From: Schizochytrium sp. CCTCC M209059
Taxonomy: Eukaryota; Sar; Bigyra; Thraustochytrida; Thraustochytriidae
Direction: 5' to 3'
Length of the DNA: 64,000 bases
Assembly: GCA_000818945.1 (NCBI GenBank)
Contig: KN805384.1
Coordinates: 585,681-649,680 of the forward strand
The notes under the pieces were generated by a model, which was given only the letters and a program-made list of their open reading frames with translations, was not told the DNA's origin and searched no databases. Below, one piece after another: positions 55,301 to 63,196 of this stretch (positions are counted from its first letter, which is position 1; the number at the start of each line of letters is the position of its first letter). A program made the translations under genes and the position numbers.

Positions 55301-57392
55301 CGGCTTGCAGCATGGGGAAAGCTCCAAGTTCCGCTACCGCCTCGAGCGCCGATCTCTCTCTGTGATTCACCTGAAATCAATTGCGCGCATTTACGGAGAC
55401 CACGGCACCGAGATCCTCGAGCTACTCCGACGCAATCCAGCTGGAGCCATTCCCGTTATACTGCGGCGACTCAAGGAGAAGCACGAAGAGTGGTGCCGTG
55501 ATCGCCAGGAACTGAACAAGACGTGGAAGGAGCAAATGGAACGCAACTATCTCAAGAGTCTCGACCACCGCAGCTTTTACTTTAAGCAGAGCGAGAAGCG
55601 CGCCCATACGCAAAAGGTGCTCCTCGGAGAGCTCCGCGATGCGCACAATGCCAAGGTCAAGTATGACCAGCAACCGTCTGCCCAGCAGACGCCGGCCAAC
55701 ACCAAGGTTGGGATCTCTACGCCGCCGAAAACATCGACCCCGCCTCCAACTGGCACCGTCGAGCTCGACTTTCCAGACCCCATTGTGCACCAGCACGCAT
55801 GGGGAGTGATTTCGCTCAAGGCGGAACGCATGTGTGAAAAGCAGACGCTCCTCAAGATTGCTGCGTTTTACAATTACGTGTTCAACCCACTGTTTTTGTT
55901 GCCGCTCTCGTGGCTTCCGTCCGGCACACCGCTCACTGAGACTCTCAATGTCAACAAGTATTTGAGCGTGGCGCCGCGTCCACGGCGTCGCGAGGATGCC
56001 CTTCCCGACGGCACCAAGGTTCAGACGCCTTTGGGAACGGGCACCGTCACGGCATACGTTGTGGAGTCTGGCTTTTACACGGTTGCGCTCAGCTTCGGTG
56101 TCGGCCACATGCTTCCGGGCGATGTCTTTAAAGCGACGGACGTTAATGATGAGGACGTCAAGACTCCGCTCATGGCGAGTTTTTCCAAGCCCGTACGCAT
56201 GGAAGACTCTGCAGCAGTCAAGTCCGCGAGCAATGAGGAGTCGTCCACACCCGCTTCGCTTGATGTCTTTAGCACCACGCAGGCTTATTGCTTTTTGCGC
56301 CTGTACCACATGCTCTACAGTCGTCTTTTGCGCATCAAGGAGCTCTGTGAAACACGCGAGACGACGCGTCGCGTTAGACTCATGAGGAAGGCCAACGCCG
56401 ATAGCGATGGCGACGCCGCCATGTCCGACGACGATGCCAAAAAGAAGGACGACGACGCCAAGGCCGAAGGCGCCGCGGGAGAACACGAGTACACGCAGTT
56501 TCTTTCGCTTGTGTACAGCCTCATGAACGGGACGCTTGATACGCCCAAGTTTGAGGACGAGTGCCGCGTGCTTCTTGGACCGGAGGGCTTTGTGGTTTTC
56601 ACCATTGAAAAGCTCGTGCTCGCGATTCAGAAGCAGCTCACAACTCTCGTAAGCGACGATCGGCCGCGTGAGGCCGCCGAGCTCTTTGCTTCTGTGGAGA
56701 AGCCCACGGAGGCAGCAAAGTCCCACGCGGCACGTCATCCGGACCCGCCCGTCGAGGTGCGGTCCCTTGCCAAGGCGTACAGCTTTGTCACGAATGCGCT
56801 AGTCATTCCCGCCGATGGTCTCGCAATACGCGCGCGCCTCGAGCAGGGCGAGCTGGCGGACCCCAATAAACCTGTAGATGCTCCGCACGAGGGCCTTTTG
56901 CCCTTGCCCAAGAAGACTCTCGTGGAGGTCCCTGTTCGTAAGCCGAGCCCGTGGTCCAAGCCGCCTCGTATGACGTTTTCGTTTGCTAGCCTGCCCGTTC
57001 AGGTGACGCGACCCGAGTCAGGCGCTGAGGTCGTTCCCGCTCCTGTCCCCGTCACGGTCGTGTACCCCTCAGCGGCTGCCGCAGAGACCGTGGATCGTGC
57101 CGCGCGCTTTGACGCCAAGGACATGACGGCCGCGTTCCGCTCCTATGTAAACGCCGACGACAAGGCGCTCACCTTCTCCTTGCCGCTTTACGTAGTGGCC
57201 AACTTTCCTGCGTCCAAGCCCCTCGTGTCAACGATTACTAACTTTGCCAAGGAGCATCCGGATCAGGCCGCCTCTCCCTCGATCACGGGTGAGACGTGGT
57301 TTGCTGAAGTTCTGGCCAAGACAACTGCCGAGCTCGAGGCTGACAAGCAGGCTGCTGCTGACGGAGACGTGGAGATGAAGACGGACGCATAA
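52353..57392 (+). CDS. SIN3: SIN3-family transcriptional co-repressor scaffold
   Basis: 1,679 aa from ATG 52353. Residues 1-470 are low complexity (Ser/Ala/Gly/Lys/Pro) and disordered. PAH1 is at about 473-545 (VQDALAYLNRVKLQFQDKPE ... FNTFLPPGF), then Ala/Gly-rich linkers, PAH2 at about 686-755 (FDHAINYVTKIKKRFSEE ... FTYFLPDAV) and PAH3-like at about 808-865 (LWGEFLKCLDLFAQELISR). The HDAC-interaction domain follows (about 875-985), with the diagnostic CTPSYRGLP, SVLNDTWVSVPFGSE and FRTEDDRYEVDLVID. The C-terminal Sin3 region extends to about 1450. SIN3 bridges DNA-bound repressors (through PAH domains) to class I histone deacetylases in the nucleus. Uninterrupted 5-kb frame. Starts six bases after the CX9C stop codon. 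Confidence 0.95.
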   Translation: MKRSNEAIDSADEKSANKRPALEPGTQLNVSSVKPSGKDGPADASAPSSTSVPTSAASASGAAKPSLPTSFQSSASLGTASLPPSTLAAAPGSTLSAAKSDASGPSATAGAGAKLATSRSKPGSDSGMGPPREISSSSAMSVQSSVARAGAASTISTTASQGSVASGPTATAPSAESESAKPKSSGAATSVASSQSGAKPADSADKKKGASSPTPAGLPASGTAAGAGGSAAGAGAGKSGPLGGGAAGLGSIETTSAGGANASAIGSGSKANAGEGKAGAGGGAGAVGAASAAALSAHTGSDNASGPAKARSAPGGASSSTGSSKTSAQTGAGGTGTSQKRKQSKTGDNVKKEGAGSRGGAGGGSSKSKNNQSSASRLASAQGMPNLSPATAGMPGFAGNPLNAGAGAKLGGKAGTGGPGPNAPSGMPMKMPGPLFPGMGGQVGGMMGPGAPSAGGPGMGGGMAPSAVSAGQKQIGVQDALAYLNRVKLQFQDKPEVYNQFLEIMKNFKSQTINTPGVIQHVCELFKGHDNLILGFNTFLPPGFKIELATRGGAGGMPGTVMLPGGLQLGGAAAATASVPGALGGAGPVMPNPTTTAARGKGNRAQRGASAGAGSSGRGGGSKAAGAAAGPAGGGAAAAAAAAAAAAPAGRNVVGGIDMDAKAHGVPIVFDDNAGNASAQGQPVEFDHAINYVTKIKKRFSEETDTYKSFLDILHSYQNEQRSINEVLEQVSNLFKDHPDLLKEFTYFLPDAVRESAKTELARRAAKAQKASQRAKDKTAGRRKEKKGLPLGDNDHEETRIPQLERNLLGRIKAALGTRELWGEFLKCLDLFAQELISRAELLSLVSDILGERADLLEEFDRLLASRGATDDPVESAWFSMPLADIDFDNCRTCTPSYRGLPAAFPKAPCSERTALCRSVLNDTWVSVPFGSEDAGSKGHRRSPNEDALFRTEDDRYEVDLVIDSNLAAIRALEPLAQEIKSLGLQHGESSKFRYRLERRSLSVIHLKSIARIYGDHGTEILELLRRNPAGAIPVILRRLKEKHEEWCRDRQELNKTWKEQMERNYLKSLDHRSFYFKQSEKRAHTQKVLLGELRDAHNAKVKYDQQPSAQQTPANTKVGISTPPKTSTPPPTGTVELDFPDPIVHQHAWGVISLKAERMCEKQTLLKIAAFYNYVFNPLFLLPLSWLPSGTPLTETLNVNKYLSVAPRPRRREDALPDGTKVQTPLGTGTVTAYVVESGFYTVALSFGVGHMLPGDVFKATDVNDEDVKTPLMASFSKPVRMEDSAAVKSASNEESSTPASLDVFSTTQAYCFLRLYHMLYSRLLRIKELCETRETTRRVRLMRKANADSDGDAAMSDDDAKKKDDDAKAEGAAGEHEYTQFLSLVYSLMNGTLDTPKFEDECRVLLGPEGFVVFTIEKLVLAIQKQLTTLVSDDRPREAAELFASVEKPTEAAKSHAARHPDPPVEVRSLAKAYSFVTNALVIPADGLAIRARLEQGELADPNKPVDAPHEGLLPLPKKTLVEVPVRKPSPWSKPPRMTFSFASLPVQVTRPESGAEVVPAPVPVTVVYPSAAAAETVDRAARFDAKDMTAAFRSYVNADDKALTFSLPLYVVANFPASKPLVSTITNFAKEHPDQAASPSITGETWFAEVLAKTTAELEADKQAAADGDVEMKTDA

Positions 57393-57742
57393 TTACTACA
57401 ATTCATAAAAAGCAAAAGAGACAAAGTTTTGGATGCTGCTTAAAACATATCTTTCTTGGACTCCTTTTCTCCCCTTCTACTCCTGTTATACGTAGTTGAT
57501 TATTAGAAGAAAAAAAAAGCAAAACAAATTAAACGGCCTATTTTGTTATGTTGTGAGACCGGACCGTTGATTCTGGGACTCTCTCTTGAGTCTCGCCCCT
57601 TCGGTCATGGCGAAGCGAGCAACAAAGGGGCATTACGCGCGCGCACGCGCACAAGGCGACGAGGCTGCGAGTAGCAGTGGAAAGGAAGGAGAGAAGGACA
57701 CAGCATACGAACTGCTCGTACGTGTGCATTTGAGCACGATTC
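57393..57742. other. Intergenic and leader sequence of the acidic repeat protein
   Basis: 350 bp. AT-rich 3' UTR of SIN3 with an A9 run near 57512, then the presumed promoter/leader. An ATG at 57607 opens a frame that overlaps exon 1 of the next gene in another phase and would act as an upstream ORF. Confidence 0.5.
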
Positions 57743-59882
57743 ATGTCTTCATGGGACACAGACGAGGTAAGCGCGTTCACTCAAAAGACGAAGGTGCAAG
57801 CAAGCATATGTCTGACTCACGCCATCTTTGTCAACGAGACAGCTGCGTAGCCGGCTCGACGAGGCTGCGTCCACGCGCGAGGTACAAGACATCGTCCTCA
57901 ATGAAATCATGCCACATGTTCTTCGCGAAAAGGCTCTACCGCGTGTTGCAGCGGCCACTTTCGCGCGGGCAGTCGCACCAAATTCGCCACAAGATGGTGA
58001 TGGCGATGACGGCTCAGGACCCGCCACAACTGCATGGAACGAGAATACGGACTTTGCCGAAGACGATGAGTCTCCGATGGCTTGGACATATCGCTTTGCG
58101 TTTATACTTGACACGTGGCGAGAGCGACACGAGATGCGAGCGGCTGCAGCGCTCTTGCTCATCGCCGAGCTTCCATGTTGTTTTCGCCGGTCTTTGCTCG
58201 AGTATCGGGGTCTGCACTGCATCGACTTGGCCATGAAAAGAGCTAGCGGATTTGCCTACCGTATCACAATTGCTGCCGCTGCAAGGCAAGAGACACGTTT
58301 GCAGCTGACTCATGTTTTCGATCGCGAGCTGGACGCTGCACGCGCAAAGAGAATTGCCGCAGCGAGAGAAAAGCTTCACGGTGCGACTCGAGCCTACAAA
58401 GAGGTTCTGCTCGCTCAACTTGCTTTGGCGTCCCGGTTTGAGCCCTCGGCTTTTATTGATGGCGATGGCGATATGGCACCGAGTCCCAGGGGTTCTTCCA
58501 CAGCGTCAGCGAGCCTTTGTGCAGAACACCATCAAGGCAGTCATTCAGATGATGAAAAAAGTATCAGCGATGACGATGACGATGACGATGAAGATGACGA
58601 TGATGTTGGTGCGACGGGACAAGACTCGTCTCCAAGAAGGTCCATAGGCAAGGAGCCGAAGCTGTCCTCCGAGTCTGAGAAGCCCGATAGTAGCAGAGAG
58701 CAGACAACAAAGGAGCATAGTACCCGAAGCAGACCGAGCAGTGGAAGGATACCAGAAGAAGAAGATACTAGGGACGACGGAAAGGATGTTGCTGAAGTAC
58801 ACCACGCAATTGGGGACGCTGCTAAAGGATCCCATGATGATGATGATCAAAATGGTGTTGATGATGATGACGACGACGCCGATGACGACGACGATGATGA
58901 CGACACCTTTGGATCCTCGTCCAAGTCTCAGGGCGATAGCTTTCTGAGTGGGGTCGACGATGTGCCAAGCCCAGGCGTCGAGGCTGCAGATGCTAGAGAT
59001 AGCGCTGTCCAGAACCCGATCTCTTCTTCAAAGAAAACAAGTTTAGGAGAATCTTTTATGCGGAAGCTGGGCACGGGGTTTGCGCGAGCCCGTCTAGCGT
59101 TTCCACGCCCTCGATGGCCGTCAACACATCGTTCTCAGGAAGTCGCCGATGAGATAACAGGGGGGGCTGGAGATGTTGCGAAGCTTGTTGACGAGATAAA
59201 CTTGGGGAAAGATACGGCCAAAGAGGAAGTGGAAGACGCCCAGAAAGCTTATCAGCAGGAATTGAACGCAAGCCAAGATGCGAAGAAAGACGAGGGTGAC
59301 ACGCACCTTGCGGAATCGATGGCACAAAAAGCCGAAAAGGGAGTGGTTGCCCAACGTTCCACCAAGCACATGGATAAAGACCACGCCAATTCTGCATCAA
59401 GTCGGGATGATGGTGTCGCCAGCAAACAAGAATCACACCCAAAACCAGGTGATGAGAAAACAGAATTGCAAGAGACGATTGCTGAAGCGCAAGAGATGAT
59501 GGGGGATGAGAAAGCTGAAGCCCAAGAGATGATGGGGGATGAGAAAGCTGAAGCCCAAGAGATGATAGGGGATGAGAAAGCTGAAGCCCAAGAGATGATT
59601 GGAGACTCAAAGAATAAGATCGAAAAGAATGAGACAAGAATGGCCGAAAGGAGTGAGAACGTTAAGACTCCGTCTCTTCACAGTGACAGTGCCTCCGAGA
59701 GTGAGAGCGACGATGACTCTTCCGAAGATTCAAGCAAGGAGACGTTGGGCGACGACGAGGCATCCTCGAGATCTTCGGCTAATGGGGCCGAACTCGACGA
59801 AGGCGAATATGAGGGTTCTTCAGGAGATGAAGACGATGACGATGACAAAATTGAAGACCGTTCGCACTCGATCGCAAAGTAA
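57743..59882 (+). CDS. Acidic repeat protein of unknown function, two exons
   Basis: The gene structure is read as exon 1 57743-57766 (MSSWDTDE), intron 57767-57842, exon 2 57843-59882, total about 687 aa. Without splicing the long frame has no ATG at its head. With it the join E/L is in phase and both intron ends are canonical (GTAAGC...ACAG). The N-terminal ~200 residues look folded and helical (LRSRLDEAASTREVQDIV, MAWTYRFAFILDTWRERHEM, LHCIDLAMKRASGFAYRI). The rest is disordered, Ser/Asp/Glu/Lys-rich, with Asp runs and an 11-residue repeat (AQEMMGDEKAE) four times. No known domain recognised. The last codons are 86 bp from the convergent MAPR gene. Confidence 0.78.
57767..57842 (+). other. 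Spliceosomal intron, 76 nt
   Basis: GAG/GTAAGC donor at 57767, ACAG acceptor ending at 57842, and CTGACTCAC branch-like sequence at about 57811-57820. Splicing joins an 8-codon ATG-containing exon in phase 0 to the 680-codon frame that otherwise lacks an ATG. Confidence 0.8.
59481..59612 (+). repeat. In-frame tandem repeat, four 33-bp units
   Basis: GCTGAAGC recurs at 59481, 59514, 59547 and 59580 with a 33-bp period, encoding four 11-residue AEAQEMMGDEK units inside the acidic repeat protein. Units differ at very few positions. Confidence 0.93.
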
Positions 59883-59968
59883 AGGAAAGAGAAGAAGCCT
59901 AAACGTCAAATGTGAAACATGAACCATAGCTTACCGTTTGTTTTGGAATAAAAGGAACTTATCTCGAC

Positions 59969-60790
59969 TCATTGTTCGTCGACCTTTTCGACATCGGCAC
60001 CCTCGTCGTCTTTAACAGCGTCATCGTCTTTAGTGGTCTCGTCGTCTTTGGCAGCCTCATCGTCTTTGGCAGTCTCATCGTCGTTGGCAGCCTCATTGTC
60101 TTTGGCAACCTCTTCATCCTCTTTGGCGTCAATGTTTGGGGTATTTTCGGTATCAGACTCTTTCGGCGCCACCGTATCGCTGAGCGTGCCAATTAGTGGG
60201 TACTTGAGGTAGTACTTGTCGATCCAGTCGTCGAGAATTTTGAGATCCTTTGGGTCAAGACCGTCCAAGCTAGTGTTCGTGACATCTTCCGGCTTGAGGG
60301 ACATGAGTGCGAGCGCGCGCTGAGCGTTGTGGCCTGCAAACAGGTGGTACCCGCCCCCAGGTCCATAGAAGCTTTCTCCGCTCGAGACGTCAAAAACGAG
60401 TCCCCGAGCAGCAATGTAAATCGGAGCACCGGCCTCGCCAGTGGCGGTGGCGAGCTCCTCTGGCGTGATGACGCGTTGCTCGATGACTTTGCCGAGCTTG
60501 ACGAACTTTGCGCGAAAGTTCTCGAGCTCCTCTTCTTCGACATCCTCCTTGTTCTTGCCGAACCATGCGCCGTGCGTCTCTGTGAGGTTTTCTTTGTCGA
60601 GGGCGTTGCTCACGTCGAAAATCTCGCCGCGCAGGCCGACGTAGGCGTGCGCTTTTTCGCCGCCTTCGCCGGTGAACCTTGCAAGCTGCGGAAGGCTCAT
60701 GTCGCGGCGCCGACCCTTGGCCGGATACCTGCCGCCGAGGTCCTCCTCGGCGGCCGCGCCGGCCTCACCTCCCGTCGAGGCGTTTCCCAT
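59969..60790 (-). CDS. Tandem MAPR / cytochrome-b5-like heme-binding-domain protein, possible N-myristoylation
   Basis: 273 aa from ATG 60790. The start MGNAST fits an N-myristoylation signal (Gly2, small residues, Thr6). Residues about 32-100 (MSLPQLARFTGEGGEKAHAYVGLRG, EIFDVSN) look like a degenerate first MAPR half lacking the heme Tyr pair. Residues about 108-205 are a canonical MAPR domain: ITPEELATATG, IYIAARGLVFDVS, SFYGPGGGYHLFAGHNAQRALA with both heme-coordinating Tyr of the PGRMC family, and DLKILDDWIDKYYLKYPLIG. The acidic C-terminus repeats AKDDEAAKDDET. PGRMC/MAPR proteins bind heme and modulate P450s or trafficking. No TM helix is present, so membrane attachment, if any, would be lipid-based. 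A stop at 59969 and convergent neighbour are clear. Confidence 0.85.
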   Translation of the reverse strand: MGNASTGGEAGAAAEEDLGGRYPAKGRRRDMSLPQLARFTGEGGEKAHAYVGLRGEIFDVSNALDKENLTETHGAWFGKNKEDVEEEELENFRAKFVKLGKVIEQRVITPEELATATGEAGAPIYIAARGLVFDVSSGESFYGPGGGYHLFAGHNAQRALALMSLKPEDVTNTSLDGLDPKDLKILDDWIDKYYLKYPLIGTLSDTVAPKESDTENTPNIDAKEDEEVAKDNEAANDDETAKDDEAAKDDETTKDDDAVKDDEGADVEKVDEQ

Positions 60791-60934
60791 CCTGCCTGGT
60801 GCAGCGCCGCGGGCCTCCCGCGCGTCGGTCCGTCGATTGATTGACTGTTCGATCGATCGTCCGATCGCCAGGTCGATGGCGAGTTGCAAGTTGTTTTCGT
60901 TCAAGTTGAGGCGCGGAAATAAAGTCTCCTATTT

Positions 60935-61008
60935 TGCAATGCGAATGCGAATGCGAATGCGAATGCAAATGCAAATGCAAATGCAAATGCCAATGCCAAT
61001 GCACATGC
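60935..61008. repeat. Hexanucleotide microsatellite (GAATGC/AAATGC)n
   Basis: About twelve 6-bp units drifting from GAATGC through AAATGC to CAATGC, upstream of the MAPR gene start and so probably in its promoter or leader. Confidence 0.9.
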
Positions 61009-61672
61009 CAATTTCAATATCAAAGCCAAAACCAAAGTCAAAGCCAATGTAGTGTGATGTGATGCCCTGCGTTGCGATTCAAGTACAATGAGACCAATTT
61101 ATCGTTGCATGCATTGGTTGCTTACGGCACTTGTGTTTTTTATTTAACCTTTGCCTAAGCCTTGCCTAAACCTGTCTTGCCTAGACTTCCTTCACACACT
61201 AATCGTAGCCTCTACTCGACAGAAGCCAGAGACGCGTCTCTTCTCCGGCCCCTCTTCCGCGTAAGTAGCCTACCTCATCCTCTGCAAAGGCTCTGGCCAC
61301 GTCCTCCATCTGCGCCTCATCGCCGCCTTCGCCCCGAGGTCACTCTCTCACCTCCCAGTGACGTACGTCAGCAACCCTTTCCCACCTTACAAGCCGGCTG
61401 CTAGTCCCTGTTCTACAGGCGGCACGGCGGAGACTCATAAAGAGGCACTTAAGGCGGAAATTCCCGGGCGCCGCTGCAAGTGGGGCAGGGCAAGGGCGGA
61501 AAGCGCGGCGCGCAAGTGGAGCTTCAGCGCGCGGAAGTGGAGAAAGCGCGCGATAACGCAGTGGGCGCGCGCAGCTGCAAGCAATCCAATCCGCGATCGA
61601 AAGCGAGGCAGCAGACACGGACGCCCGCACGCAAGCACGCGAGCTCGCCAGGTCCATCGCGCGCGCGCTCAG

Positions 61673-61969
61673 GTACGTCGGAGTCCCGAGGCCGCCGTCC
61701 GCGCCGCGCTCGTCGCGAGACGCGGCCGCCGCGGCGGGAGCGGGGAAGGGGTGGGAGAAGGGACGATGGACGGACGATCGGTGCAGCACGAGCACGGACG
61801 CCTGCGCAGTTCGCGGGTCACAGGACGCTCGCTGCGCGCGTGCGGCGGCGAGGAGGGGGGGGGGGGGCGTGAAGACTGACGATGCCACGGATGCGTGCTT
61901 GCTGGCTGGCTTGCTTGGTTTCTTATTGGCCTGTGGATGGTACATGGCGCGACGGTGGATGACACACAG
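61673..61969 (+). other. Candidate 5'-UTR intron of SDHC
   Basis: Donor CTCAG/GTACGT at 61673 and acceptor ACACAG ending at 61969. The upstream ATGs noticed ahead of the SDHC start (about 61764, 61881, 61938, 61944, 61960) fall inside this interval, so its removal would leave a clean leader before the ATG at 61996. No transcript evidence. Confidence 0.42.
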
Positions 61970-61995
61970 ATTGAACGAGGAGAGGACTGAGAAAG

Positions 61996-62484
61996 ATGCT
62001 CGCCCGCCAGACGCCCATGGTGCGCGGCCTCGCCGCCGCGTGCGCCGGACGCAACACCCTCACGGCCGCCCGCAAGCCGCTCGCGACCCAGATGACGCAC
62101 GTCACGGACCTCTCTACCTCGAGCAAGGACGAGCGCCCCGTGTCCCCGCACATTCTCATTTACGCGTGGCCCCTTGCCGCCATCTCTTCGGTCACGACGC
62201 GTGTCACGGGCGGTCTGCTCACGGTCGGCGTTTACGGTATTGGCATTGGCTCCCTTCTGGGCGCTGACATGCCGGCCACCATGGCGAGCCTTGGCGCCTC
62301 GGGCCTCGGTCCGCTCGTCAAGCTCAGCGTCGCTTTTCCCCTCTCGTACCACTTTCTTGGCGCCCCCCGCCACTTTTACTGGGAGAAGTTCCCCGAGGGC
62401 CTCAACGTCGACTCGCAGCGCATGTCCTCCATCGGCATCTTTGCTGGCTCTGGTCTGATCAGCTTCATCCTCATGTTTCTGTAG
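61996..62484 (+). CDS. SDHC: Succinate dehydrogenase cytochrome b subunit (complex II, SDHC)
   Basis: 162 aa from ATG 61996. Residues 1-45 form an Arg/Ala/Thr-rich mitochondrial presequence (RGLAAACAGRNTLTAARKP). The mature part starts with the SDHC signature DERPVSPHILIYAWPLAAISSVTTRVTGG (quinone-site Ser and Arg regions), followed by TM1 (LLTVGVYGIGIGSLLG), TM2 with the heme-ligand region LSYHFLGAPRHFYWE, and TM3 (SIGIFAGSGLISFILMFL). It anchors the SDHA/SDHB catalytic pair to the inner membrane, carries heme b and helps form the ubiquinone site in the citric-acid cycle and respiration. The length is normal. The signature is split here only to describe it; it is one continuous stretch. Confidence 0.92.
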   Translation: MLARQTPMVRGLAAACAGRNTLTAARKPLATQMTHVTDLSTSSKDERPVSPHILIYAWPLAAISSVTTRVTGGLLTVGVYGIGIGSLLGADMPATMASLGASGLGPLVKLSVAFPLSYHFLGAPRHFYWEKFPEGLNVDSQRMSSIGIFAGSGLISFILMFL

Positions 62485-63196
62485 TCAGTGTTTTCTTTCC
62501 CCCCCAAAAATTACTATGTGCAGAGGAAATTAAAAAAGAAGATGGATACAGAGAGCAAGAGAGCAGGCAGGTAGATCATTGCCGGGCTCAAGTCGTTCAA
62601 GACGGGGATATCTGCGTCTCCCAAATGGGCGAAGCGGTCCGGTTTAATAACTAACAAAGAAACAGATCTGGGTTCACGTCGCGTCATCCAAAAAGTGTCA
62701 GACACGAAAGTAAGCTTGATTTCACGGGCAAAGAGGGCCAATGAATGGCCGCGTTTGCTTTCAATCCGAATTTAAAACGCGGGCCCCGAGTTCATGGCCA
62801 CGTTCGTTGCTTGTCCGTTTTTCTTTTTCCTCTAGTTCCAGCATCTCTGGTAACTTCTGCTTGCTTGCTTTCAATCCGGATGTAACACCGTTGCGGTGCG
62901 GCACGGTGATTAAGCTTGTTATGAGAACCTTGGACCGGATCGAATTGACGCTGGGGCGTACTAATTTTAAGCGGTCCGCGGAAATCCGGCAAAGCTCACC
63001 CAATTCGACTTGCTCTCACGCATGAAAACCTCGGCTTCCGTAACGCGCGTCGTTGACGTAGACATAACGCTTACGAAAAAGTGATTTGGTGCTTTCAACT
63101 TGCGTGAGCCGACATGATAATGAAAACATGTTTACTTACATTCGAAGATAAGAATCGAAAAAACCCATTTGCTTGACCAGTAGACCCGAGGCAAGA
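62485..63196. other. Convergent 3' intergenic region, no gene seen
   Basis: 0.7 kb between SDHC (+) and the PDI gene (-). AT-rich, with a near repeat of TTTGCTTTCAATCCGRAT at about 62754 and 62866. A 94-codon frame at 62741-63025 has no protein-like feature. Confidence 0.6.

Larger units (their letters stand above)
60791..61995. other. Divergent intergenic region MAPR/SDHC, with probable SDHC leader intron
   Basis: 1.2 kb with no coding gene. After the hexanucleotide repeat there is AT-rich DNA (61009-61340), then a GC-rich segment that likely forms the SDHC 5' UTR, including a G11-type run at 61857-61868. Confidence 0.55.

Noticed and set aside
57607..57766. Alternative first exon beginning MAKRATK for the acidic repeat protein
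   Set aside because: Its length leaves the wrong phase: joined at 57843 it hits a stop at once. The ATG at 57743 gives an in-phase join.
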